Shown here one piece after another: positions 1 to 12,430 of a stretch of 64,000 nt of DNA. The notes below the pieces were generated by a model that made no database searches, was not told the origin of the DNA, and worked only from the letters and a program-made list of their open reading frames with translations. The translations under genes were made by a program, and so were the position numbers. This DNA is from Pterois miles. Taxonomy: Eukaryota > Chordata > Actinopteri > Perciformes > Scorpaenidae. Each line of letters begins with the position of its first letter. Position 1 is the stretch's first letter. The DNA is taken from positions 13,516,001 through 13,580,000 of the forward strand of contig CAMQGK010000299.1 in assembly GCA_947000775.1 (NCBI GenBank), given 5' to 3'.

Positions 1-169
1 AGCATAACATTCTCCTGACGCTACTTACTTTTGGGATGGAGACCAAACATACTGAAATCATGCTCCTGTCCTCTGACTAACACTGACGTCTGAGCACACA
101 TAATCATACCACTCACACTGTACCTTTCTCTTTCCGTCAGTCAGAGATATTTTATCATTGTGAAGGCTG

Positions 170-560
170 TACTTTGAGCTAAATGCTAATATCAGCATGC
201 TCAAGATTCAAGATTCTTTGTCATCATCAAAGTGCCCACTCGGCGTACATGGAAGCAAGATATCATTCTCCACAACAACGCATACAACAAATGAGACACA
301 CCATTAAAAGAAGTCACTAAAAGAAATAGCTAAAACAAATCACAGATAATAAATACAACAAATATGATAAATATAATGGGTGGTGCATTCAGCTCACAAT
401 GATAACATGCTGATGTTTAGCAGGTACAATATTTACCACCATGGTTGGTATTTGGTCACAAACCAGCACTGGCACTGCACAAAGCACTGGACAAATTCAA
501 CCTGATGGGAATAATAATGACAAACTTTGAAGGCAATCCATCTTAGAGCTGTTGAGACAT
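170..560. repeat. Dispersed fish repeat rich in TTAGCATGCT-type words
   Basis: Phrases such as AAATGCTAATATCAGCATGC, AACATGCTGATGTTTAGCAGG and ATGGCAATCCAT-like tails belong to a common fish repeat also seen at 11040-11470 and 58740-58990. This copy is interrupted by a second element at 204-391. Confidence 0.6.
204..391. mobile_element. Short element inserted in the TTAGCATGCT repeat, 5-bp GCTCA duplication
   Basis: GCTCA at 199-203 and again at 392-396 brackets 188 bp beginning AGATTCAAGATTCTTTGTCA, a common fish SINE/LINE-tail phrase. Removing one GCTCA and the insert restores the host repeat phrase GCATGCTCACAATGA. Confidence 0.6.
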
Positions 561-2577
561 TTCATTCAAAACCACAAAGGGCTGGACCTTTACTTTGCAA
601 AATATATAAATGAATGCAGTAAAAATGTTTGATTTGCAGCATGTATGGACTCAGAGATGTCCTGAAGTCAAATATATCCGTCATTGCCAGGCAATATTTA
701 TTAATTTTTTTCCAGCAACCTAAATATCAAAGAATAAAGACATTTACCTCACAAATTAGTGATATTTTCTTTTTAATTTATAAGGGACAGGTCATGTTTT
801 ATACTTCTGGTTAATATAATCCAATTAATCTTATTTCCATATATATGTACTGTATTTTGTATAGTTATTATCTTATTTTGAAAATTGGATGTAGTATACT
901 TCCACTAACTTCACCAAGTCCATTGCTAGCTCTTCCATCAACTCAATTCTCTTTATTCATCCATGGTCAACTCTGTTCAAAGGCATTTCACATAAATGTG
1001 AACATATCAGAGCTCTACAGTTGTAGCATCAGCTGATTTGACCACAGCGATGACAGTGCCGGCTGGCTTGACCGCACGTTACCGCAATACGAAAACATCT
1101 TCCAAGACAGAGTTAGCATGCAGCTTTAACCATTATGTCTAGCGCTGTTTTTTCTGCAATGTGTGAAACCCAAAATGTTTCCATACTTTACTGTATGTGT
1201 AGTGTTTACCATGTTGGATTTAATATGTGAAGGTTCAAGTCATATCCACGCAGAGACTCCAATGATTTTTCTATGCCACCCCCATATGTCAGTAGAATTA
1301 GCAGGTATGCCTTCATGTCAATCCATCTAATAGATGTTGCGATATTTCAGTCGCGACCAAAGAGCTGGACCATCCTGGAGTAGATTTCCTATCAGAACTG
1401 ATGTGTAGAGTCCACTAGAGTCCACAAATTATCCTGAATAAAACTTGCAAGGACACTTTTCCTCCTAGTCACAAAGTGATGCCAATGCCGATGACTTTGC
1501 TGTGAAGGCATCAAAGTCCAGCCACTCTGTCATCTTATCTGGGCTGTTTACAAAACTGTAAATCTAATCAGTACAGCCACAGTTCCTCGGGACCCAATCA
1601 CAAAGTGGCTGCGGGAAAAGATGCAGCGATGTGAGTCAATCTTAAGGGTAAAAGGGGCACAGGTTTGGGAGAGATATAGTAGTGCAGTCAGGAGTGGGGT
1701 TATTCTATTATTTCATAATAATCTGTATTCAAAGGAAGAACACAGCATTGGTTGCATAATTTCTACTTTGTGTCATGTTCAGGTACAAACAACCCTGAAT
1801 TTTCTAAATGCAGTCAGCAATCTGTAAGAGCCAAATTCAGCTAAGACAAGATAAGTGGATAGGCTGTGGTGCACCAAGTAATTGACTATTATTCTGCAGA
1901 AATCGAGTGATAAAGTTAAATTTTGCAGACTACATAAATCTGAAAAGAAACAAATAAATGAATCCACAAATGCGCTGAAATGAACAGAAAATTACAGGGA
2001 TGCACAATAAATATCAGACCCAGGAGATTATGGACTGATTATTGGAAATATATTTTTATGTAGTATTCTGATCATGAAATTACAGCCAATAAATTGTCTG
2101 ATAACACAATGCCAAATTGCTTTCATTGACTTCCATAGAAGAAGAAAAAGAAGAATGCAGTAAAAGTTTTCTTATGTACTTCACTAGAAAATATAAATAT
2201 ACTTAGAGAGTAGAGTTTATCAGGAATCCATGGGACTAAGACCGTACAAACATCAAGAACATGAATGCACAGGAATATTGTACACATTATGTACCCGTTT
2301 CTTTACTGAGATGGTGGCAAAAGTTTTGGATGAAGTGCAAGACAAGGTTTTAAAAGATGTTAAAAGTTTGAAAATATAGATGCTGGTTGTTTTGGTACTA
2401 TGGTCTATTTGCATTGAAATGGGGCCATTAGTCAAAGCTCCAGGAAAGGAGGTGACAAAATATGGCAATTTGGGAGGTAAAAGATGTCGACAGATTAATG
2501 GCCACTGTGCTCTGTACCTGAAAATTGGGCCGAAGCAGAAATCCCATGAGGTCTGACCAGAGAGAATTAAGTGGGAG

Positions 2578-2580
<3 letters not shown>

Positions 2581-2642
<62 letters not shown>
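2581..2642. repeat. (TG)n microsatellite
   Basis: About 31 uninterrupted TG units. Confidence 0.97.
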
Positions 2643-2644
<2 letters not shown>

Positions 2645-3104
2645 ATACAGTACATCTGTTGCTTAATCCTCTAAATATTATCCACTGTATTCTTCAGATA
2701 TTAACAGACGTCACCTTTGCTCAGCTCAGGACAGAAACTCATTAGACAGAAAGGGAAGAAGGGAAAAAAAAAGGAGCCATGACCCGTTCCCAGGCTCGGA
2801 GATCAGGCGTCTCTGAAACCACGGGCCCTGCCTCCTGGTGACCTCAGACAGCTGTGCAGCCCAGCTGTGCACAAAACTCTGGCTAAGAATACCAAACCAA
2901 TCCAAGAGAGGAGATAAGGTCACAAGCCCTTCGTCTGTAGGGGCGGTTGAAGGATGGGAAAGATTTTCAATTGTAGATCACAGTTGGAAAGTCTAGATTA
3001 ACACTGTGTGATATTTCAATTAGGGCTCATTATTGATAAATCATTTGGACTATGGAGGGTCAACATATAGCCAAAAAAAACTCATCATCACTAGTTTGCA
3101 TTCG

Positions 3105-3835
3105 GTTTGCATAACCAAAGAATTTCTGCACAAACCATCAGAAACCGTCTCAGGGAAGCTCAGCTGACATGCTCGTCATCCTTACCAGTGTCTTGACCTG
3201 ACTGCAGTTCGTCGTCATAACCGACTTGAGCAGGCAAATGCTCACCTTCAGTGGCGTCTGCCACTTTACAGAGGTATTCTCTTCATGGATGAATCCTGGT
3301 TTTCACTGCACAGGGCAGATGGCAGACAACATGTATGGCATCATGTTGGTGAGCGGTTAGCTGAGGTCAACGTTGTGAATCGAGTGGCCCATGGTGGCGG
3401 TGGGGTGATGGTTATGGGCAGGCGTACGTTATGGACAAGGAACACAGGTGCATTTTATTGATGGCATTTTGAATGCACAGAGTTATTGTGGCGAGATCCT
3501 GAGGCCCGTTGTTGTGCCATTCATCCACCGCCATCACCTCATGTTGCCGCATAATAATGCACGGCCCCATGTTGAAGGATCTATACACAGTTCCTGGCAG
3601 CTGAAAACATCCCAGTTCTTGCATGGCCTGCATTCTCACCGGACATGTCACCCATTGAGCATGTTTGGGATGCTCTGGATCGGCGTATACGACAGTGTGT
3701 TCCACTTCCTGCCAATATCCAGCAACTTCACACAGCCACACATTGAAGAGGAGTGGACCAACTCTCCACAGACCACAATCACCAACCTGATCAACTCTAT
3801 GCAAAGGAAGGAAGGAAGTTTGATGTATGTATGTA
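3105..3835 (+). pseudogene. Tc1/mariner-like transposase pseudogene
   Basis: Pieces of a Tc1-family DDE transposase appear in order but in shifting frames: QTIRNRLREAQLT (helix-turn-helix part), LFMDESWFSLH (first Asp), FIDGILNAQSYCGEILRP, PHNNARPHVEGS, SPIEHVWDAL (Glu) and IEEEWTN. The usual QQDNARPH second catalytic Asp is Asn here. Frameshifts and stops fall between the blocks and the N-terminal part and terminal repeats are not recognisable. It is a dead, 5'-truncated copy. Confidence 0.85.
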
Positions 3836-5269
3836 TGATTTAAGCTCAGGATATAAAGTTGCAGGTAAATCATGATTTAAATAAGGGTTTTAGTCATCTT
3901 TAAGTGTTGAGAAGGTAAGAAGAACATGAATCGCCCAACACGTGTAGCCAGCAAACCAAGGTCAAAGAGTATTTACAAAACTCATTTCTGTGATTCACAG
4001 TTTAATCAGATTTGATCTGAATCAGCCTGTCAGAGAAAAACATGTCTGGTATTCCACACAGGTTCAAAGAAACAAGATGAAAATCTATTTGTTCTAGAGG
4101 AAGAGGAAGGGAGGAGTCACGGTGAAGGCCAACTGCACTCACGTTGTTTTGTCAACATACTGCATGTGTTGTGGATTCAGCATATTGCCTGAGTTTTACA
4201 CAGCAGATCCTTAACAACCAGCAGTCTGCCAACTACACCATGAAATCCCCCAAACAGATAATGGACACACAGCAAGTCTTCCTTCAGCAGAATGAAATTT
4301 GGAGCTACGTAACAAATGCAATCATGACATCTTCCTTCTTTTGTCACGTACAGACTAAACATATGTAATGTGCCTGGAGCATACTTCGCGTCACGGCTCA
4401 TTGTTTGAAAGGCCACACCAAGTCACACTCGTCATAATTGTTGGACTGTTTTTAACACTGTGGTGTGGGAAACTGTGCAGCATCACTAATTACAGCAAGC
4501 AACCAGTGACAGGAGAGTAAATTCAACTCAACGGGATGCTACATAAACAAAGAAACCTACAAAATGCTAAATCAGCATTTCATCCGACACGATCGGCCCT
4601 CAGGAAAACAAAAAACTTAACACTGTCTTCATGTTGCCTGACAGCAAAACACCTCCCACTGTGTTCCCATTGTTGTCTTGTCTTCTTAAGTTTCTCTCTT
4701 TCTATTTGCTCCTCAAGGAGACGGTTTGCTTAGCCGTAACACAAAGAATGGAGGGACTTGACCTCTAGTTTAAATGGCTCAAGGGCAAAAATTCACAGCA
4801 GCAGCACGACAGAGAGGTATCACTTACAGAAAACACTATTATGAAACAAGGGCTTTTAGACTAATAAATTCTCTCATGCCTGTCTCCCTGACTTCACAAA
4901 GTCAAACTAGAAACCATCAAGGTGTGTTCCAACAAATATAAAATTAATACAATAAACTGTCCACACATGAGCACATTCACGAACATGAACACATACCGTA
5001 TGCACACACTCAGGTATACTTAATTTCTTAATATCACATCAAATGGTGACTCTTTTGATGATATGGCTTTAATCCTCTGGCCCAGAGGAGTACATGATGT
5101 ACATATTTGCCAGTTTGACTTAGAAGCCACAACAGGGAGCGGTCCAAAGAAAACAACGTCATCTCATGCCTGCCAGTTCAGACATAAATAAGCTCAAAAA
5201 ACAAGGCAGACGGCAGCTTATAATGCTGACAAAGGAATGCAAAAGGGAATATACTAAAAGAGGAAGTGA

Positions 5270-5271
<2 letters not shown>

Positions 5272-5340
<69 letters not shown>
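5272..5340. repeat. (TA)n(CA)n compound microsatellite
   Basis: About 21 TA units run directly into about 13 CA units; the IYIY/THTH ORFs over it are artefacts. Confidence 0.97.
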
Positions 5341-5450
5341 TTTACATAAAGCAGCATATTTGCCCACTCCCTTGTTGATGTGATTAATCGCAATTAACTA
5401 CAAATCATCATGCGATTAAATATTTTAATCAACTATGACATAATAATAAA
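5341..5450 (-). mobile_element. Fragment of the AGGGCTGTCAA hAT-type MITE family
   Basis: It shares GCAGCATATTTGCCCACTCC and the ATTAATCGCAATTAA stretch with the copies at 18987, 24995 and 36473, in the reverse orientation relative to 18987. Confidence 0.6.
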
Positions 5451-6417
5451 CGGCAAATAAACGGCATGAATAGATTCAACAAGGGATCCAAAAGAACGCA
5501 GATTCATTAATAAATGAATACTGGGCTCAGATGAGATCAAACCCTAAGAAACCCTGATCCTAAACATGCAGAGTCATAATACTCCTGTCATGTCGAACTC
5601 CGGAGGGCTCCACATGGATGCCAACTCCCTAATATGCTGACGAAGGAGTTTCTCTGAAGATGTTTGAGGAAAGCTTGCCATGTGCTTCTAAAATCACTTG
5701 ACATATCATCAATGCAAATATGCAGTGTGGCCTCCCTCTGTCATGGTCCGCCCTATTTCCAGTTTGACCTCTGTGTGCATTTAGGATGAAGGAAATTTGA
5801 ATACAACATCCTGTAGAGTTGTGGGTCGAGAGCTGGAGCTGGGAGAGTTGCTCTGCTGTTCAGTTTTTTCATTCTTCTTTATCGTGTTATCATCTTGTGT
5901 TTACAAATGAAGCAGCTGCACACAATAAATAGACAAGGTGCTTTTTTTTTAGCCTCATTACTTAAATGAGCAGTACACTTGGGGATTTTTTGGGGGGTTT
6001 CAACACACTATAAAGCTGCTGTGCACACATGCACCATAAATTCCTTTAAAGAGAAATCCAATTTACCAACAAGCAAACATTTGTGTGCAAAAACAGTGAA
6101 TTATATTCTTGTTTCTCCCAGTAAAGCACATGGCAACGCAATAACGCTGTGAAAAACACCTCTGTTTCGCGCCCAAAGTGGCTGCAGACAGTGTCGGAGG
6201 GGGAATGCCATTCATTTTAAGAATTCACATATGTTATTGCTGCGCCCCAAGGCAGGTCAGCCAATACTTGTGGACCACTCTCTCTCACATACCAGCTAGA
6301 AAATAGATCATTACATTTACATCCAATCTGCCACCGTCTCCACAGACCAACAGTCTCGCAGCAGGACTTTCATTATGTGACGCATGTTTCAATTTCAACA
6401 CCGGTCTTTTTTTTTTT

Positions 6418-6720
6418 AACTACTTTGTTAGGTTTATGAATATATTAACTTGGCTAGACTTAAGCAACAAAAGTACTTAGCTAGGTTTAGGCAATAAAAA
6501 TGCCAGGTTAGGTCTAGGCAACAAAACTAAAACTACTTAGTTAGGTCTACACAACAAAACTACTTAGTTAAGTTTATGCAACAAAACTACTAAAGAAAGT
6601 CCTGTGTTTTCTGACCCACCCATCCACGCTAACCTTCTCCCTACACAGCATTCGCTGCTCTTAATACTTTCCGGTTCACAATTGAGTGGATTACATACAA
6701 ACTGATTTTGTGCGGACCGT
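6418..6720. repeat. Degenerate tandem repeat, unit ~28 bp (ACTTAGTTAGGTTTAGGCAA-like), plus flank
   Basis: At least five imperfect units of (C)TACTTAGTTAGGTTTA.GCAACAAAA, followed by GACCCACCCATCCAC and a CTTCCTACA-like segment. The same order recurs at 61430-61650. Confidence 0.75.
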
Positions 6721-7781
6721 CAAAAACAAAACAAAAACAAAAAAAAAAACCCATGAAATTCATGCCTATATACAGGAATCAGTACATTAAATTCCTTGAC
6801 TATTTCAGGAACTGCTGTGCAACTGGGCTGCACAGACAGTGAGCAGTGTATGTAAAATTTCTGTGAGCTCTTCCAGCCAAGAGATGTCTAAAATCTAATT
6901 CTGCCTGCTAACAGAGCTTGGCATTTTTAGCTCCTACAAAATAAGCACCCCATTCATTGTCTATGGAGCAGACCTAGTTTTCAAATCCCAAATGATGCTA
7001 CAAGTTTTAAGGATTTTCTTAATGATTTCCATTTCTCACCACTGAACAAACTGTCCTAGACCAGAAAATAAAATGAGGCATTTACCTTTAAGTGTCAATG
7101 CAAGAAAACAACAGTTAAAACAGACAAATCCTCTTGAATATGAAAATAACTAGCCCAACCTATTAGGCTTTTTAGACAGAAATAAAATCACATAGACTGG
7201 GACAACATGGAGAACACAGAGCAAAATCCAGGCCTCTATTTATTTAAGATAAGCTACAAGCAAGACGATTTGTTTTCAAGAGATGGACGCATGGTCCATA
7301 ACAAGGAAATTGTTGATTTATGATGTGAAATGGAGCTGAAGTCTGAGCAGGAAATGAGTCTGTATGTACTGCAGGAGGCACTTATGTCTAAACGCAGTCA
7401 ACCTGCCATGTCTGATGCACACGTTGATAAAAAAAGGACCACAAAGACTTCAAGGGAGGCTCCAGGCGACATTTTACATAATAAAACAGTGTGTTTGAGA
7501 TGCCTGAGCAAAAAAAGTACACTTAACTGCCTCCGTGATTTGCAGAAAGTGTGTGTTTTTACGTAAAATTGAGCAACAAGAACCTCGAGTAATTAATTTA
7601 ACCTTCACACACCTGTGCAGTTTTATACCTTACTTCCAGGTGTTTATACACTTACAAAGCAACAGGACACACATGTAGTTCTACAGCTACAACCACATAG
7701 TTCACTCCTGATATTATCATTATTATTATTATTATTAGAAATTATTTTAAAAAGCAAACAGCAGAAGCCTGGTTAACTTAC

Positions 7782-8060
7782 CGTGCACGGTGGAGTGGAC
7801 AGTCCGCGACTGCTGCTCTCCGAAGTATGCTGAGAAAACCTGGATGCGCCGTGTTCTTCGTCCTTTTTAAACCGTCTTATCCACAAACTCGTAACTTTAC
7901 CAAGGTGGCAAAACGACTTGTTTAACGTGTTTCTGTCTCTCTCTCTTGCTCCTCTTCTTCCCGTTTGTTGTTGTGCGGGGAGCTGGACAGCCAGTGCTCG
8001 TGTAAAGAGCACGGAGGCTAAGCTAGCGAGAAAAGTAACAGCTACATCCGGTTATGGATT
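7782..8060 (-). other. Candidate first (leader) exon of a minus-strand gene, possibly lzts2
   Basis: A local CpG-bearing block in AT-rich surroundings ends on the minus strand in a consensus donor CACG|GTAAGT at 7782. An ETS-like CCGGATGT lies near 8050 on the same strand. The minus-strand frame from 8012 stays open to the donor (77 codons beginning MLFTRALAVQ), but the protein is Arg/Ser-rich and not recognised, so a 5' UTR exon is more likely. In human the gene downstream of TWNK on its strand is LZTS2; that synteny is the only reason for the name. No coding exon is seen from 1 to 7781. Confidence 0.4.
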
Positions 8061-8599
8061 TCAAAATAAGATAGCCCACTTTCAAGCTTCTATGAATAAG
8101 AATAACTTTATTGAAGGGATATTTATTCAAGGGATTTGACTCTTGACTTTGTTTTTTGTTTGTGTTGTTCTCAATCTAGCTGTAGTAATATTTAGTTGTA
8201 GTATTTTTTATTCAGTCATCACACAATACAATAAGTATGAACAGTATTAAGAAAATCAACAGTCCTTGTATTAAGTAATGATTGACTAGAAACAGGCAGA
8301 AGAAAAAATGCGTCCATATGCCTCACCTATATTCTTATCGAATTAAGCTACCCTAAAGAAATAAAAACAACAACAACAAAAAATCATTCAGACTTGTAAC
8401 CCACAAAAATAGCTTTGCAAGCCATGATGTAACACACTGTTTAAATAGAAATGGAGATAGAAATAGACATACAACTAAAAACAAGGCCAACAAAGCTGAA
8501 CAAATATAGGTACAAAATAAAAATTACAAATGATGATGACACTAAGCAGTTCAATAAGGTGACATAAATAGGTGTAAGCATAAATGTTTATGTTTTTCT

Positions 8600-8695
8600 G
8601 TCGTTGTTCTGTGAAGCAATAATGTAGCACGACGCCCAAGACAAATTTCCCTAACGGGACAATAAAGTTTACCCTGACCCTGACCCTGAAATATA
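8600..8695 (+). mobile_element. SINE/LINE-type 3' end (AAATTTCCCTAACGGGACAATAAAG)
   Basis: The phrase GACAAATTTCCCTAACGGG followed by ACAATAAAG and a short repeated CCCTGA tail is typical of fish non-LTR element 3' ends. The family is not assigned. Confidence 0.6.
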
Positions 8696-9100
8696 TTCAG
8701 CAACAATGACAAACAACATATATGTCAAGTGTGTAATTGCAAGCAAATACAAATAGTGCATATATAAATGAATATTGGATGTACTATACATGGTATAGGT
8801 GATTATTTACATTATTTTCATGCATTCATTTATGAATAGCAGGATGATCCAGTGGTTATAACCTTTTTGGCCCATGACCATTTAACCTGTGATCATTTAT
8901 CATTTCTTCTTAACTGCAACCTAAGAGTGATTTTTTTTTAATCCTCACATTATTTCATGTTGACATTTTTTGTGGTCTGAGGAGGTATAAATATCCAGGA
9001 TTACACCAAAAATTGAACACAAGATAGGCCTTTATTGATCCCAGAATCAGATTTGGTCATTGCAACAGCACAAGAACAGAAATAAATACAGAAAGTTTAA

Positions 9101-9150
9101 ACAAAATACATCATAAGCAGTATTTATATACTGCTTATGATGTATTTTGT
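9101..9150. repeat. Perfect 23-bp inverted repeat with 4-nt loop
   Basis: The arm ACAAAATACATCATAAGCAG plus TAT (9101-9123) is the exact reverse complement of 9128-9150, separated by TTAT. Confidence 0.97.
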
Positions 9151-9928
9151 ATATGAAAAAAAGCATAGAAGTAAAAGTAGAATCAGTACAAGAGAAATTA
9201 GAGAAAATAACAAGGTAAAGTGTAATTAATAGCAGTGTAAACAGTGTACACCATACTTGTATGTAATGTGATTGAGAAATGAAGCTTAGTGTCTGTCTAT
9301 ATTAACATAGAAATATAGTAGAAATAGTTTATACTATAATGTATTGAGACAGTGTAACATAATATAGTGCAGTATGGGATATAAGATACAGTATAACATT
9401 GTAACGTTGAGACCCAAGAAAGGAACTACATACAGTCCTACGTTTCAGGTGGTGTAATGGTTTTCTAAAAAAGTACTTTTTGCAATCGTTATAGAGGTCA
9501 AAGCTACATATAACCTACACTCGGATGCCAATTTATAAGGGACATCTAGCTAAGACAGCCATTATACTGACTATCAGGTGTTTCTGATATTTAGCATACT
9601 CTTATTCACATGAATGAGGCAGACAGAATGTCAGAAATAAACAACACAGCACAAACACAACATACATAATCTGGCACGTGGGTGTAAACTCTAGAGGCTG
9701 TGTACTATTCAGGGTCAATGACAAAACATAACTGAGCATATATAGATGTAAAATTGCCTTTAGACTATGAACAATTATGGTGTATACATATAAAGTGGCA
9801 TATACTGTATAAACAACATGAAATGACTCCATATAAAACAGCATGCTTTTATTTTGAACACCAACTTGCTAGCTTCAGGTAATGTCCTGTCTGATGAGCT
9901 TGACTCACCTGGACTGCTCTCTATCTAG

Positions 9929-10014
<86 letters not shown>
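9929..10014. repeat. (CT)n(CA)n compound microsatellite
   Basis: About 12 CT units followed by about 31 CA units. Confidence 0.97.
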
Positions 10015-10017
<3 letters not shown>

Positions 10018-11039
10018 TATTACCCTACAAACACCAGCATTCTCCTTTACTCACAACCTGCCCTAAAGCCAAAGGACAGTAGGGTGTATTATAATTAAAT
10101 GACTAAATATGAAAAGTACTATACAAACACCAAGCAAACCATCGATTTCAGACAATATTTCATGTGAATATGGTGGCACAACTATTGAAACCACTAACTC
10201 ATGTAGCCCATTGTTTATTGACCAGGTATGCTGAACTATAAGCACACTGTTTACTTTACAATAATTTCAAAGACATTCAAAACTAAAAGCCTGTGTATTT
10301 GCTAAACTGTTGAAATACCTACACTCAATTATCAAACCTACTCCCAGAATGCAGCTGTGAAAACACCTGTATTCAGTTATGGTGCGTTCAATCAGAGTGC
10401 AGATGGCACGTGGAAAGAGCTATTTATTTGGTGTTTGTGTGTAAAGTTGCGATGCAAAAATACCATTTTGTTTGTAAATTTTTGAATTGTTTGCTTTTGC
10501 AAGAGATGCAAGCTATTCTGATTTTGAAATTTTGATTTTTTAAGAGGGTCCTAGCTTCAGTTTGTTGCAAAAATACTGTGAGACTTAAGGTCTATCGGAC
10601 ACATTATGGAGCAGTGTTCAATAATAAACAGACTGAACCAGCGTGTTTGGCTTGTAAAGGGATTACAGAGCAGAGGCCTATAGTACAACGATTTGTGATG
10701 AAGTACCCTAGATCTACAGCCTGTTCCAGCACAACCGGTTCTTTGCTCTGTATTCTAAATATGTAGAACAAGGTCATACCTGACTAACCTCAACCCTCTC
10801 AGGCAAGCCTTTCTGCTCCAGAGGAGTAAAACAAGGCTATACATATAGTCCCACTGAGAGTTTTTAATCTGTGGTGGTGAATGGCTCATTTTTTTTCACA
10901 TAGGCAAGAAAATGAGATGAGAAGCATGCTAATACTAATTAAAATCCCGTTTTGCCTGTTTGTCTGGTCCCACATACAAACCACAAGTCCACACTTGCTA
11001 TTGTATAATTAACTCAATTATATAATTAAGTCAATCATG

Positions 11040-11470
11040 CTTATGGTGGCAACATTAACTTGCTGATGCTTATCAAGTATGATATAAAATATTTATAATA
11101 TTAGTTATGTTAGAGTGTTTTCATGCTAACATTTACTAAATAGTGCTTGATACAAAGTACGACCGAGGCTGATGAATGGCAGTAATTTTGCAGGATAAAT
11201 TAGATGAAATGGGGTCACCAAAGTTTATATATTTTATATTATTATTATAATCAGTCATGTCAATTGCAAAATCCTATAAACAATCTTGAAAATTGCTGCA
11301 CAATATTCTATCCTAGCCTTAACCATGCCTAAATTTAACCATCTCATGAGAGGTTTGCAGTTTGTGAGTTACTGTACTTTCTAGAAACAACCCAATTAAT
11401 CCCCTGGGGAGTATGAATGTATCTACAAAATTTCATGGCAATCCATTCAATAGTTTAGTCTGAACCGCAG
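11040..11470. repeat. Diverged copy of the TTAGCATGCT dispersed repeat
   Basis: It shares the order 'ttgctgatgcttatcaagtatgat', 'gaggctgatgaatggcagtaa' and 'ttcatggcaatccattcaat' with the family; heavily diverged. Confidence 0.45.
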
Positions 11471-12029
11471 CTGCCAGCATGGCTAAAAACAGGTGATTAC
11501 CATAAAAGCACAAAATAACTTGCAAAATTAAAGACAAAACATATAAAACAAAATAGAAATTGGTGATTTAAACACATAAACCAGATAAAGCTTACTAAAT
11601 TTGAAAAGTTAGGGCTAATATAAATTAAAGGCTTAATCAAAACAAAAAAGAAAAGATTAAAATATCCAGAAAATATTTGTGTTGCTTAAGATGAATTAAC
11701 AAGACAATACAGCATATGCCTACTTTTGACATACCCAACAAATTAACTCTGCATGCAAAGCAGCAGTTAACAAGATTAGCATACATTCGTCAAAGACAAA
11801 CACACTCCTGTGTGTTTGCCTTGGTTGGTTTATTCACTCTGCAGCACATTTCCTAATTTTTCTATAATTTCCAAATAGCTGAACTCCATTTGCGAGGAAA
11901 TTGGACTGAACTGGGCGGCTTTGTGAAGCTGGTGGGGTTCCAGCAATCAGGTCTGATGGGAATGGAGGAAAATTGTCCTGCACTTATCTGGCCACTAGAG
12001 AATTCGAGAAGAGTTGTTACAGTAATTGA

Positions 12030-12430
12030 TAATTGTGTGTGGGTTGAATGTAGCGTGTCTGTTGATAATGACTCCTAAATTCAAACCTCTGAGTCTGCTC
12101 TGGAACATGGGGGGACATTGTGTTCCCGCTGCTCTGCTCCTGGCTGGGCCAGGCTCGGGCGTGTGTGCCCAAGATGCTTATCATAGCCCAAAGCAGCTAG
12201 CGTATCTGCAATTATGTTATGTTGGCTGATAATGACCTCCCCTCTGCGTCCACAGCGAGCTCATTTTATTCATAAACATGCCGGATGGAGATAATTGGTG
12301 AAAAGTAATTGGTCAATGACACTGCAACTCATTTCACTCAGAAATGGCATCTAGCTCTCCGCTATTTGAGAGTCCATTTCCTGAATGTGAAACTGCAGCA
12401 CTCCCCATTATGATACATTAGCCAAGTGCA
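12030..12430. promoter_or_regulatory. Low-repeat block, possible conserved non-coding element
   Basis: The block has balanced composition, no repeat signature, and several homeobox/CCAAT-type words (GATAATTGG, AAGTAATTGG, CCATTATGATACATTA). It has no supported ORF. Regulatory status is inferred only from texture. Confidence 0.25.

Larger units (their letters stand above)
1..7781. other. Gene-free flank: repeats, one dead transposase, no supported exon
   Basis: No ORF here has a protein I recognise apart from transposase remains at 3.1-3.8 kb. It holds a nested repeat at 170-560, microsatellites, a tandem block at 6.4-6.7 kb and otherwise AT-rich unique-looking sequence. If the exon at 7.8-8.06 kb belongs to a minus-strand gene, this stretch is that gene's first intron. 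Confidence 0.55.

Noticed and set aside
2428..2655. 75-aa minus ORF over the TG run, and similar THTH/IYIY ORFs at 5159-5393 and 9882-10082
   Set aside because: They are translations of dinucleotide microsatellites.
3412..3873. 153-aa minus ORF
   Set aside because: It is antisense to the Tc1 transposase remains on the plus strand.
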